Of a stretch of 31,978 nt of DNA, positions 8,318-16,478 are shown one piece after another. A program made the position numbers and the translations under genes. This DNA is from a virus. The stretch is from positions 1-31,978 of IMG/VR virus record IMGVR_UViG_3300037517_003923; one strand, given 5' to 3'. Under the pieces are notes generated by a model. The model worked only from the letters and a program-made list of their open reading frames with translations, ran no database searches and was not told the origin of the DNA. Positions within the stretch are counted from its first letter, which is position 1. The number at the start of each line of letters is the position of its first letter.

Positions 8318-9289
8318 TTATATAGCCATTGTTCTTATTTGATCGTAAATTTCTTTGCTTAACACTTGGTTTTTTCTCAAATGCTCTATGACATTCATTT
8401 GTCCTTGAAGCTTTTCCTTGTTTCCTGGAACTGTGTACCATGCTCCAGATTTTGATATGATACCAAATTCACAAGCTAGATTGAAAAGATCCATTGTTTC
8501 ATCAACGCCCTTTCCATATATTATAGGTATGGATACATCGGCACCAGGTGAACCAAGTGCTGAAGCGACTATATAAAAATGAGCGTTTTGACCTATAGTT
8601 TTGTTGTTTGTATCTTCTATATCCTGTTTCCATCCACCCTCAAGCCAAACAGACGCGCCATATTGAGGAGCGTTTCCTCCTACCCCATAACTCTTTTTAC
8701 CAGGTCCAGGGTTAGGATTAGCAATCATATGAGTAAGCGCTATGAAGGTGCTTTTTGTGACAGGCAGTATTTGACTTACTCGTCTAAACATTTTATACAT
8801 TAGACTAGCTGTTCCAGCCATTTTAACACCATCACCTATATTTGATGAAAGCTCTGCTTCAGGACATAGGGCCGCGATAGAATCTAGAATGCAAATGCAC
8901 TTGGGATAATCCTTTAGTGTGGTGTAAAGAAGATTCAGAAAGTCTTCCGCACTGAGTATCTTATTTTCATTTGATCTAACTATCGCAATATTTTCTCTAT
9001 TTAGATCCGGAAAGCAATCTAAAAGCTCTGTTCTAAGACGCCCCTCAACATCAAAAAAGAAAGCCTTTTTAGTCGGGTCTTCTCTATGGCACTGTTGCAC
9101 GTAATGTAAAGCTAAAGTTGTTTTTCCAACCTTAGGTTTACCACTCATTAAAACACTAGAGCCTTCAGGAATACCTCCAGAAAGAGCTATGTCTAGAGAA
9201 AGAGTAGTTTTAAAAGTTCTACCCTGCTCCTCTTTGAGTGCCGTTACTGGGATTAAAAAATTCTCTAATGAAATATCTGATTTACTCAT
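8318..9289 (-). CDS. RecA/UvsX-like homologous recombinase
   Basis: 323 residues. It has a Walker A GKPKVGKTT (50-58) after LSGGIPEGSSVLMSG, an acidic strand FFFDVEG (77-82) where RecA has the conserved Glu, Walker B CICILDSIAAL (130-140), and THMIANPNPGPGKKSYGVGG, which matches the RecA/UvsX L2 region and the motif after it. The C-terminal segment IISKSGAWYTVPGNKEKLQGQ is a well-known RecA/UvsX signature. It forms filaments on ssDNA for strand exchange and recombination-dependent replication. It is slightly shorter than E. coli RecA (353) and near phage UvsX size. It overlaps the upstream gene by 4 nt. Confidence 0.94.
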   Translation of the reverse strand: MSKSDISLENFLIPVTALKEEQGRTFKTTLSLDIALSGGIPEGSSVLMSGKPKVGKTTLALHYVQQCHREDPTKKAFFFDVEGRLRTELLDCFPDLNRENIAIVRSNENKILSAEDFLNLLYTTLKDYPKCICILDSIAALCPEAELSSNIGDGVKMAGTASLMYKMFRRVSQILPVTKSTFIALTHMIANPNPGPGKKSYGVGGNAPQYGASVWLEGGWKQDIEDTNNKTIGQNAHFYIVASALGSPGADVSIPIIYGKGVDETMDLFNLACEFGIISKSGAWYTVPGNKEKLQGQMNVIEHLRKNQVLSKEIYDQIRTMAI

Positions 9290-9747
9290 ATCAAATCTTT
9301 TTCTTTGGTTTCTCTCTTGAAGATAATAGCATCTGGAACTTCAACAGTTTTAGATTTTGATTTTTTACTGTCGATTAAGTCTATTTCATTTTGAAAAATA
9401 TTATACAGTAAACTTTTCTGTTTTTCTAGTGGTAGATATATCAGAGTGATAATACCTTTATCTTTAACATAAGATATAACCGTCTCCACACTGAAAACTT
9501 TTAGAAGTCTTTTAACATAAGTAATTTCTAGAGAGAAATCTTTTGCTAGCTCTTTTAGTTCTGGATTTGCTAAAAGAACATCCTTCCTCCAAAACGGAAC
9601 TAGAGGCTTGGAAATCTTTTCGCCTTTCTTGATTTTGAAAGCAATTTTATTTTCTAAAATAAGCTCTGTTATGTAAGCTTCTATTGGAATCTTTAGCTTT
9701 GGGACAAAGTTTGAGTCCCAATCTTTGGTATTAGTAGATCTGCGCAT
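9286..9747 (-). CDS. Unknown basic protein
   Basis: 153 residues, lysine-rich, not recognised. The segment ELAKDFSLEITYVKRLLKVF could form a helix-turn-helix-like element, but this is weak. The chosen start overlaps the upstream gene by 55 nt and has only a poor ribosome binding site. No better in-frame start is visible nearby, so expression may depend on translational coupling. It is adjacent to recA (4-nt overlap). Confidence 0.65.
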   Translation of the reverse strand: MRRSTNTKDWDSNFVPKLKIPIEAYITELILENKIAFKIKKGEKISKPLVPFWRKDVLLANPELKELAKDFSLEITYVKRLLKVFSVETVISYVKDKGIITLIYLPLEKQKSLLYNIFQNEIDLIDSKKSKSKTVEVPDAIIFKRETKEKDLI

Positions 9748-10139
9748 TTTTCTAAATTTCTTTGTTCGGATTCTATAAGGTTAAGATCTCTATCAAACCA
9801 ACTGATTTGAACTAAATTTATTTCTTGATCATAGAAACCTATACCAAAAGCTTCATGACTATTATGATCACCTAGGTTTATCGCTAGCTTCTTAGAAAAG
9901 AAGAAGTTACTAGATCCTTTTGTTTCTATAGAAACTTTTTTATACCCAGAACCATTTGCGTTGTCTTTTTTAAACAATTTTATTGATACTGGATTAATTT
10001 TAAGATCGCAAACTTCTTGCTGAACCTTAAACCATTCTGATATTTCTCCTGGCTGTTGTGTCTGGTCTAAAGCAATCAGACCATTATCAAATAAAATTCC
10101 CCAGAAGATTTCTAGCGCCTTGTCTGGGTTTCCATTCAT
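9693..10139 (-). CDS. Unknown protein
   Basis: 148 residues. The sequence alternates predicted beta strands (VSIKLFKKD, KKVSIETKG, AFGIGFYDQEINLVQISWFD) and may be a small beta-rich domain. No catalytic motif is seen. It begins with an ATGA overlap with the upstream gene and runs 55 nt into the downstream one. Function unknown. Confidence 0.68.
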   Translation of the reverse strand: MNGNPDKALEIFWGILFDNGLIALDQTQQPGEISEWFKVQQEVCDLKINPVSIKLFKKDNANGSGYKKVSIETKGSSNFFFSKKLAINLGDHNSHEAFGIGFYDQEINLVQISWFDRDLNLIESEQRNLEKCADLLIPKIGTQTLSQS

Positions 10140-10381
10140 TTAGAAAATCCTCGAACAGAGTCAGCTTTTTCTGACTGACCTTTAGTTCTAACAACAGAAG
10201 TTAGAATCTGACCACCAGTTGAAGCTATATAGCCTTTCTTTTCTGGGATCGGAGGATTATAGAAATTATCTAAAGCATTATTAATAATATTTGAGACAGA
10301 TAAAACATCATCATCGTCGCAAATTTCAGATACGCTTTTTTTAATTTGTCTTTTTAATTTATTTAAATTTGTCTTGTTCAT
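10136..10381 (-). CDS. Small unknown protein
   Basis: 81 residues. An N-terminal basic helix (MNKTNLNKLKRQIKKSVSEI) is followed by an acidic patch (CDDDD) and a Gly/Thr/Arg-containing C-terminus. No family is recognised. It lies one base after the upstream stop and overlaps the next start as ATGA. Confidence 0.65.
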   Translation of the reverse strand: MNKTNLNKLKRQIKKSVSEICDDDDVLSVSNIINNALDNFYNPPIPEKKGYIASTGGQILTSVVRTKGQSEKADSVRGFSK

Positions 10382-10382
10382 A

Positions 10383-10721
10383 TCATCTCTTATAATAAAT
10401 TTGAGCTTTAGTGAGTAAATAACTATTTCTATCTCTTAAGTAGCTTACATAGTTATCGTAACAGTCTTTATTTACTTCTTCAAATAAGAACTCGTTTTCT
10501 ACTCTTGTTTGATTCTTTTCGTCAATTTTATCAACTATTGGATTATAGAGTCTTCTTTGTCTTTTTGATGCTAGTACGTAGAATTTAACGCCAGAAGATA
10601 TATGTACAGACTTAGCTGCAGCATTCGTATTATCTGTTGACTCTTTGCCTGAATTAGAGGTATACCATGTGCTGATATTATTGTCTTCTTTTATTTGTTT
10701 TGCGTTTTTAATAAATTTCAT
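10383..10721 (-). CDS. Small unknown protein
   Basis: 112 residues, with basic and tyrosine-rich segments (KFYVLASKRQRRLYNPIVDK and a tyrosine-rich C-terminus). No domain is recognised. It overlaps the upstream gene by 4 nt, placing it within the run of small accessory proteins between the recombinase and the nucleotide-metabolism genes. Confidence 0.65.
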   Translation of the reverse strand: MKFIKNAKQIKEDNNISTWYTSNSGKESTDNTNAAAKSVHISSGVKFYVLASKRQRRLYNPIVDKIDEKNQTRVENEFLFEEVNKDCYDNYVSYLRDRNSYLLTKAQIYYKR

Positions 10722-11020
10722 TTTATTCTCTTTACTATAACTGTCATCAATGGAATTTCCCCATTATCTTTGAAGTCTGTATTTATAATTGCTGTTTTTT
10801 GAGAAGGTGTGTCTATTGGACTACAAGACAAACAACCTTTTATTTCTTGCGGTTTGCTTGCGACTTTATTTTCTCCATACCATGCAGCCTGAACAAGAAA
10901 TCTTTTTTCGCAATCTCTTATTATAATTTCAGCCATCTTTAAGTTTGTATTGTCGCAATAAATAGTAGCGACTTTAGCCTTAAAGCCATCTGAGTCAATC
11001 TCTTTTTGTTTTATACTCAT
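10718..11020 (-). CDS. Small unknown protein with several cysteines
   Basis: 100 residues, containing TIYCDNT, IIRDCEKRF and GCLSCSPID; the last gives a CxxC pair. A predicted beta-rich protein with possible metal binding, but too few features for a family call. It is bounded on both sides by 4-nt overlaps, so it is part of a translationally coupled string. Confidence 0.65.
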   Translation of the reverse strand: MSIKQKEIDSDGFKAKVATIYCDNTNLKMAEIIIRDCEKRFLVQAAWYGENKVASKPQEIKGCLSCSPIDTPSQKTAIINTDFKDNGEIPLMTVIVKRIK

Positions 11021-11370
11021 ATTTTCTTTTCGCCGGTCATAATGTAATGATGCTTTTGAGCCGGAGTCATATTAGCTATATCAGCCATATGCTGTTTCTT
11101 TTTCTTTAATTCTCGCTTTTTAGACTCCCAGTTCAAAGTCGATTTAGGAAGCTTTCCTTCTTTAACTAGATCTTCTGTATTCTTATTGGCTAAATCGCCT
11201 ATAGTCTTTATTTTTTTAGAGTCTACAACAGAGTTCAATCCAGAATAGTCTCTACAATATTCACCCTTACAATTCTCTAAAGGGCAAACTGTAGGCTTTT
11301 CATCAGACATCTTTAAAAATATTTCTTCTTGATGTCCACATTTTTTGCAAAAAAAAGGATATATTGGCAT
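11017..11370 (-). CDS. FmdB-family-like zinc ribbon protein
   Basis: 117 residues. The N-terminus MPIYPFFCKKCGHQEEIF with C8-x2-C11, then C29 and C34 after a short linker, matches the FmdB-type putative regulatory zinc ribbon (M-P-x-Y-x-Y-x-C-x-x-C-G-x-x-F). The rest is lysine-rich and helical and ends in a short basic tail. Such proteins occur widely in bacteria and phages; their function is poorly defined, with suggested nucleic-acid or regulatory roles. It lies 10 nt after the preceding gene. Confidence 0.8.
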   Translation of the reverse strand: MPIYPFFCKKCGHQEEIFLKMSDEKPTVCPLENCKGEYCRDYSGLNSVVDSKKIKTIGDLANKNTEDLVKEGKLPKSTLNWESKKRELKKKKQHMADIANMTPAQKHHYIMTGEKKI

Positions 11371-11380
11371 CTTGTAAGTC

Positions 11381-11761
11381 TCACTTAGACTTAATATATT
11401 TCTTGTACTTAGGGATAAATTTGCATAAGCTGACGTCTTTTGCTATATAAAAATCCCCATCTCTTTCAAGAGCTCCATTTTTAACCTGCTTTTCGCATAA
11501 GATTATTGAATAAAACTCATCGCTGAAAAGCTCATCAGATCTTGATATCGTAAAATCTTTAGGTACTGAAAAAATTAATTTAGAACCAAAATATTTATGA
11601 CTAATTATAGTCATTTTGGCAGCAATTTTTTCTAGCATGTCATCTTCAATAACTTCAAAAACAATTGAATCCAACTCAAGTCCAGAGTATATAGACGAAT
11701 ATAATCTCAATAATTCAACTTTATATTTTGAGACGTATTTTTCTGCGTTTATGTTGGACAT
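11381..11761 (-). CDS. Unknown protein
   Basis: 126 residues, mixed alpha/beta by eye (helical N-terminus, then strands such as KLIFSVPKDF and YSIILCEKQV). It ends with a basic segment, KFIPKYKKYIKSK. No family is recognised. It sits 14 nt after the dUTPase gene and 10 nt before the zinc-ribbon gene. Confidence 0.68.
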   Translation of the reverse strand: MSNINAEKYVSKYKVELLRLYSSIYSGLELDSIVFEVIEDDMLEKIAAKMTIISHKYFGSKLIFSVPKDFTISRSDELFSDEFYSIILCEKQVKNGALERDGDFYIAKDVSLCKFIPKYKKYIKSK

Positions 11762-11775
11762 GATATTGAATACAC

Positions 11776-12279
11776 TTATTTTATTCCAGAAGAACCAAAG
11801 CCATTAGATCCTCTATCTGTTTCACTAAGTGATTTAGATAAAGTAAATTGAACTTTTTCGTATCTAGAAACAACGCCTTGAGCTATTCTGTCACCTTTAG
11901 AAACTAAAAAGTCTTGATCACTTAAATTAGCAAGAATTATACAAACTTCTCCTCTATAGTCAGAGTCGATTGTTCCTGGGGCATTTAATACAAATATTTT
12001 ATTTTTAGCAGCTAAGCCGCTACGGGATCTTACCTGTAGCTCAAAACCCTGAGGGATCTCTAATGATATTCCAGTTTTAATAACGACTACATCTTTACTC
12101 TTAATTAATACATCTTCTACTGAGTAGAAATCGAATCCGGCAGAACCAGAAGTTGCGTAAACTGGTAATCTTTGAACATTATTATTTTCTAAAAAGATAG
12201 TTTTAACTTCAATCATAGATGTTTCATTAATAATATTTTTATATGTTTCAGGATGACATTTTTGATATATATCAAGCAT
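11776..12279 (-). CDS. dut: dUTP diphosphatase (trimeric dUTPase)
   Basis: All five motifs of trimeric dUTPases are present in order: SAGFDF (46-51), RSRSGLA (84-90), NAPGTIDSDYRGE (99-111), GDRIAQ (129-134) and the C-terminal P-loop-like RGSNGFGSSG (156-165). It hydrolyses dUTP to dUMP and PPi, keeping uracil out of phage DNA and supplying substrate for ThyX. The listed start lies one base after the nrdJ stop. The alternative start Met22 (12214-12216, MIEVKTIFLE) fits the usual family N-terminus better. Neither start has a good ribosome binding site, so the start is uncertain. Confidence 0.95.
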   Translation of the reverse strand: MLDIYQKCHPETYKNIINETSMIEVKTIFLENNNVQRLPVYATSGSAGFDFYSVEDVLIKSKDVVVIKTGISLEIPQGFELQVRSRSGLAAKNKIFVLNAPGTIDSDYRGEVCIILANLSDQDFLVSKGDRIAQGVVSRYEKVQFTLSKSLSETDRGSNGFGSSGIK

Positions 12280-12280
12280 T

Positions 12281-14203
12281 TTAGTTTATATCAACCAATT
12301 CGCACTTATCTCCAGTACACGCAAAGGTTTGTGTACCAGCAGTTTTATCTTCCTTCTCGTAATTTTTTAACATAGACCAGTCTACATTTTTAGGCATCTT
12401 AGCTAGAAGATTATTATATTGCTCTTCGGTACAGTCCTGATAAGGTGCTTGTTTATAAGAATGGTCTGAGTGAGGAAGAAATGAAATTCCACTTATTTCA
12501 TCAAAATGCTTATAAACAAAGGCACCAACATCCATCCATTCATGATCTTTAATAGTAACTGTAATAGAAGGCTTGTGCTCACACCAGTATCGCTGATAAG
12601 TCAGCCAAAGATTTAAATGGTTTATGGCAGAAATGTCATTTCTAGTAATAGACTCTTCAGCCTTTACAGGAAAGGAGAATACCATAGTGTGATCTGGCTT
12701 CATGACGCATGGCTCACAAGGAAAACCCATATCAAACATCATCTTACATAAAGGATCTTTTTTGTCCGCTCTAACGGTTCTTACGTAGAATTTATTGTGT
12801 CTTGGATGTATCCCAGACGCGGAATCTGTAAGTTGTGATACTGTACCACTAGGCTTAATACAAGTAATGGCAGCGGCAGGCTTTATGCCTATTTGCTCAG
12901 ACCATTGAGCATTAGTTCTTATAGCTACACTCTTAAGATCAGAAAGAATTGTAGGCAAATCAGGATTATCATACATCATTTTATTGTCTAATATTCCTGT
13001 TAATGAAACCCCTAATAGGGCTTCCTCTTCGCAATTCTTTCTCCACTCAGAAGATAAATAAGGAAAATGTAGAAGAGAAGCTTGAATAGTGCCAAGAATA
13101 GTGGCAAGCTTTATCTTGTTCTCTAGTGATTCTTTTGTATCATTCTGTCTAACAATTACCTCAGTTAAATTACAAAACTGACAGTCTCGTAATATAATTT
13201 CGCTACAAGGATTTGTTCCAAATTCGTAAGAAGCATCTCTTCTTTCTCCCAATTTAGAGACGGTTTTTCTTGCCGCGTCTCTGTTAAATATACCTCTTTC
13301 ACCGCTCTTAGATTTGTATAGAGCGCTCCACTCCTCAATGAATGTCCCTATTTCTGGTTTTTCTTTGTAAGCAACCGAGTTGTTGGCAAGAGCGCGCTGT
13401 GGATTGTCATTCCACCATGCTCCAGACTTAGCGTCTCGCATTCTTTCATCAGTAAGATTGCTGAGTGATATAAGAGCAGATCTGCGGACACCTCCAACAA
13501 CGACAATTTCCGCAGTCTTACATATGATGTCATGACATTCAATGGAAGTGAGTTTTCTTCCAGCAGCCTTTTTAAAAGTATCAACTGTAAACTTGAAGAG
13601 GTCATCAAGGGGCTCTGGACCTGAAGCTCTACCTCCAAATGTTTTAAGTCTAGCACCCGAAGGACGAATCTTACTGAGGTCCCATCGCGGTATTTGCCCA
13701 CTAATAAGTAGAGAGATGAGCTCTTTAAAAGCTTTAGCCCAGCCAGCTTTACTATCCTGAACCATAATGACAGTGTCTGAGTTATAGAATGATTCTGCAA
13801 TGCTAGGTAGTTTTTCAACGTATTGCCTTTCTACAGAGAATCCTACACCAGTTCCGCACATTAATATATAAAGAATTTCATCAAAGGCTCTAACTCTCTT
13901 GACGGCTACATATGAGCAGTTATAACCTGCTACATTGTCTCTCTTGAGAGCTTCTCCTGCAGTCATTAAAGCTCTCATTGAAGGCATAACCTCAAGATTT
14001 AGAATCGCTGATCTTAGCTCCTGTCTAGTATCAGCGGGAATTGAAAAGCCATTATTCTTCTTAAGATGTTCATCAAAAAATTCAAAGTATCGATCAACGG
14101 TTTCTTCCCATGTTTCTCTTCTACCGTTCTCCTCACTCCATCTAGAGTATCTTGATAGGTGGATAAATTGCTGATATTCGCTAGGAAGTGATATTGTTTG
14201 CAT
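12281..14203 (-). CDS. nrdJ: Adenosylcobalamin-dependent (class II) ribonucleotide reductase, monomeric RTPR type
   Basis: 640 residues. C333 in GTNPCSEIILRDCQFCNLTEV corresponds to the thiyl-radical Cys, and C344 follows 11 residues later, the same spacing as C408/C419 of Lactobacillus leichmannii RTPR. C96 (GYNCSYVA) would be the redox partner. The C-terminal ACTGDKCE (C629-x4-C634) matches the RTPR thioredoxin-accepting pair. ITCIKPSGTVSQL is the phosphate-binding loop. It reduces ribonucleotides using B12, without oxygen or an NrdB partner, so the phage depends on host cobalamin. It is somewhat shorter than the 739-residue reference. A CTATAATAAA box lies 7 nt before the ATG; no clear Shine-Dalgarno is seen. 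Confidence 0.95.
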   Translation of the reverse strand: MQTISLPSEYQQFIHLSRYSRWSEENGRRETWEETVDRYFEFFDEHLKKNNGFSIPADTRQELRSAILNLEVMPSMRALMTAGEALKRDNVAGYNCSYVAVKRVRAFDEILYILMCGTGVGFSVERQYVEKLPSIAESFYNSDTVIMVQDSKAGWAKAFKELISLLISGQIPRWDLSKIRPSGARLKTFGGRASGPEPLDDLFKFTVDTFKKAAGRKLTSIECHDIICKTAEIVVVGGVRRSALISLSNLTDERMRDAKSGAWWNDNPQRALANNSVAYKEKPEIGTFIEEWSALYKSKSGERGIFNRDAARKTVSKLGERRDASYEFGTNPCSEIILRDCQFCNLTEVIVRQNDTKESLENKIKLATILGTIQASLLHFPYLSSEWRKNCEEEALLGVSLTGILDNKMMYDNPDLPTILSDLKSVAIRTNAQWSEQIGIKPAAAITCIKPSGTVSQLTDSASGIHPRHNKFYVRTVRADKKDPLCKMMFDMGFPCEPCVMKPDHTMVFSFPVKAEESITRNDISAINHLNLWLTYQRYWCEHKPSITVTIKDHEWMDVGAFVYKHFDEISGISFLPHSDHSYKQAPYQDCTEEQYNNLLAKMPKNVDWSMLKNYEKEDKTAGTQTFACTGDKCELVDIN

Positions 14204-14210
14204 AGTTAAT

Positions 14211-14220
14211 TTTATTATAG
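14211..14220 (-). promoter_or_regulatory. Putative promoter box CTATAATAAA upstream of nrdJ
   Basis: The minus-strand decamer CTATAATAAA occupies 14220-14211 in the 23-base gap between the glycosyltransferase stop and the nrdJ ATG. The identical decamer occurs before the GTG start at 21490. It resembles T4-like late promoter cores (TATAAATA) and also a sigma-70 -10 box. If used like a T4 late promoter, the transcript would start only a few bases before the ATG. There is no experimental support, and AT-rich DNA makes chance matches likely. Confidence 0.35.
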
Positions 14221-14226
14221 GCGAAT

Positions 14227-15225
14227 TTAAGCGCTGTTTGCCAAAGACTTTTTATATTCATTCATTATAGAATTTGCAAAAATATCAACACTATTTTTTA
14301 GGTACATTTCATAATTTTTAAGACCTATCTTTTGTCTTTCAGCTTTAGTCTTGTTAATAAGATTTTCTGTCTTTGCTATCATGTCACCAAAATCGTCTGC
14401 TAGCCAATCTTCAGAATCGAAAAGTTCTTTTACTGCATCAAGCTTATACGATATAACTGGTTTTTTTGCGGCCATAGCTTCTAGCGCTGAAAAACAAAAA
14501 ACTTCTGAAGAGGTAGGGTAGTGCCATATATCGCACTCTTCTATAATTTTTTTAACAGCAAGATCATCCATATTATGGTAAATTTTTACGTTATCAAGAT
14601 GTTGATTTTTTTTAAACGATAGCAGGTATTGATAGTAAGATAAATCCTGAATCTCTCCACCAACATTAAAGCTATTATTTTTAAAAATCTCTGCGACCTT
14701 AAATGTATGATCTATAAGTTTTGAACTACAAAAAGCAGAAATTCTAGATAATATTGGAATCTTATTTTGTTCTGATTCTTTAAAATCATAATTAAATGAC
14801 GGCCTTATTATTAGAGAGTTTTCAAATTTGCCGCTTATAGCTTGTCCAAACTTAGACAAAAAGAAAATTTTATCAAAAATTGATGGGTCAAAACCAATTT
14901 TTTGGTTGCAAAGAACAGTTATAAATTTTTTTGATTTTGCAGGAAGATTGTAAAAGTATGTTGGATTTTGTGAACCAGGTATAAAAATATGGATTATATC
15001 AGGACTAAAGTGGCTTATACTTTCTAGAATTTCATTTTTATAATCAAAGTTTTTAGATTCGAGCAAAAAAGTCTTACCTATTTCTTGAAACTTTTCTCTG
15101 TATATACCGTCCCAAAAACCATAAAATTGCATTTCATTGTCTTTTGAAAATTTTTGAGCCAAAGCAAAAGCCGTTTTTGTAGATCCACCTGGATTATAAA
15201 AGTTGTTAATAAATGCTATTTTCAT
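14227..15225 (-). CDS. GT-B glycosyltransferase, family 4-like
   Basis: 332 residues. The N-terminus MKIAFINNFYNPGGSTKTAF is the GT-B/GT4 opening with the glycine-rich loop that contacts the acceptor or donor. The C-terminal half contains EVFCFSALEAMAAKKPVISY and LDAVKELF, equivalent to the E-x7-E nucleotide-sugar-binding motif region (PSxxEGFGxxxLEAMAxGxPVV). It transfers a sugar from a nucleotide donor; the acceptor (virion protein, DNA or cell-surface glycan) is unknown. It is transcribed divergently from the plus-strand cassette across a 29-base gap holding a palindromic TATAAATTTATA. Confidence 0.9.
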   Translation of the reverse strand: MKIAFINNFYNPGGSTKTAFALAQKFSKDNEMQFYGFWDGIYREKFQEIGKTFLLESKNFDYKNEILESISHFSPDIIHIFIPGSQNPTYFYNLPAKSKKFITVLCNQKIGFDPSIFDKIFFLSKFGQAISGKFENSLIIRPSFNYDFKESEQNKIPILSRISAFCSSKLIDHTFKVAEIFKNNSFNVGGEIQDLSYYQYLLSFKKNQHLDNVKIYHNMDDLAVKKIIEECDIWHYPTSSEVFCFSALEAMAAKKPVISYKLDAVKELFDSEDWLADDFGDMIAKTENLINKTKAERQKIGLKNYEMYLKNSVDIFANSIMNEYKKSLANSA

Positions 15226-15232
15226 ATGTGTA

Positions 15233-15244
15233 TATAAATTTATA
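15233..15244. promoter_or_regulatory. Palindromic divergent promoter TATAAATTTATA
   Basis: A perfect 12-bp palindrome centred in the 29-base gap between two divergent genes (ATG at 15223-15225 on minus, ATG at 15255 on plus). Each strand reads TATAAATT, near the T4-type late core TATAAATA. On minus it is preceded by C (CTATAAAT), as in several other boxes here. A start site 5-6 bases downstream would give leaders of about 6-9 bases in both directions. It could serve as one bidirectional late promoter recognised by the phage sigma factor, but it might be only an AT-rich spacer. Confidence 0.45.
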
Positions 15245-15254
15245 GGTAATTATA

Positions 15255-16472
15255 ATGAGATTTAAGGCATTACTAAATAAAATAGCGAAAGCAGCTTATC
15301 AGCCGTATCCATGTACTCCTGGAAAAGATTGTCCTCAAGATGTAATGCAATCCGAAAATCCTGGCGCTATCCAAAATCCTTCTAGTTACATACCAGACAT
15401 AGTGAATAACGCACTTCGGGAAGACTGCGAATTATGCAAAAAAGGATGCTGCGGGTTTGAATATTTGGTGCTTAAAGAAATCAATATTAACAATCTGTCT
15501 ACTATAGCTTCAGAAGAAGGTATTGAGACTCCATTTTTTAAGCAAATAGACGGTACACTTCATATTCATAACGGAGTTAAAAACTATAGAATAGACCCCG
15601 TTATAACTTTAGCCTACAAAAGAAAGGCTTGTGTAAGTGCCACTAGAAGTCATTGCGATTTATTACAAGCCAAACTAAAATCAACTCCTGCCCTTAGTGG
15701 CAATGTTAGCAATAAACCTTGCAGAGAACGAATTGATTTTAGTAAAAACAGTTTCACGTTTCAGGAAAGTCCTTGCGAAAGTGAACAAGGTTGTGGCGCA
15801 GGATATGTACCACAAATTGCCCCTAGTGGAGAAGGCCATATATTCCGTATTAAGGTTAAAGGCTTACGTACCGATGGTGGGTATAATATAATAGCCCCTT
15901 TTGAGATGCCTGGGGCTAACCAACAATTTAAAAATCAGTTAATTGCTCTTATGTTAGGATCCTGTAGATCAGTTTCTACAGAGCAGCTGACAAACATAAC
16001 TGAAGCCACGGAGCTAGAAGACAGACTTGAATTCGCATCTAACGTTACACTATTTGCTGCTTCGTGGGTATTACCTGGATTGGCAGGTAGGGCAGCTGCT
16101 GCAGCGCTGTTAAAAGGCGTGCCAAGAGCTAGTCGGTTGCGACCTATCGTAGAAGGTACAACGTGTGCAATAGCTAAAGCGCCATGGTATTTGAAGGAGG
16201 CAGCCACATTTGGAGCCTTGTATGCAGCTGGACCTGTAATTCCTGATGCGGTTGATCTTGTGCGTTGGATGCAATTAGAAGATTCAGGGTATGCACTATT
16301 CAGAAACAAACGTAAATATGTAATACAAGACAGTCAAGGTCAGGATTATAATCTTGAGAGTAATGGAAATGCTTGTGTTATACAGCTAAATGAAGCTCAG
16401 GAGATGGAGGATACTCTTGACATTTTAGATACACCACGACAGATTTTAGAAAATTTAGAACAGGGTTATTGA
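15255..16472 (+). CDS. Unknown cysteine-rich protein with two hydrophobic segments (plus-strand cassette, first gene)
   Basis: 405 residues, no family recognised. A basic amphipathic N-terminal helix (MRFKALLNKIAKAAYQ) is followed by a cysteine-rich region with about 11 of the 14 cysteines before residue 185. This includes C58-x2-C61-x3-C65-C66, a possible metal-binding knuckle. Two long hydrophobic, Ala/Gly-rich segments (about 264-289 and 314-337) could be membrane-inserted helices. There is no classical cleavable signal peptide, although the N-terminus is positively charged. It is one of only two genes on the plus strand in the window and sits 6 nt before its partner. The similar N-terminal helix in both proteins suggests a shared targeting signal. 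A virion-packaged or membrane-active effector is possible but unproven. Confidence 0.8.
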   Translation: MRFKALLNKIAKAAYQPYPCTPGKDCPQDVMQSENPGAIQNPSSYIPDIVNNALREDCELCKKGCCGFEYLVLKEININNLSTIASEEGIETPFFKQIDGTLHIHNGVKNYRIDPVITLAYKRKACVSATRSHCDLLQAKLKSTPALSGNVSNKPCRERIDFSKNSFTFQESPCESEQGCGAGYVPQIAPSGEGHIFRIKVKGLRTDGGYNIIAPFEMPGANQQFKNQLIALMLGSCRSVSTEQLTNITEATELEDRLEFASNVTLFAASWVLPGLAGRAAAAALLKGVPRASRLRPIVEGTTCAIAKAPWYLKEAATFGALYAAGPVIPDAVDLVRWMQLEDSGYALFRNKRKYVIQDSQGQDYNLESNGNACVIQLNEAQEMEDTLDILDTPRQILENLEQGY

Positions 16473-16478
16473 AATAAA

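Noticed and set aside
13348-13818. Alternative open frame inside nrdJ
   Set aside because: Shadow of the nrdJ gene in another frame, with no ribosome binding site or recognisable domain.
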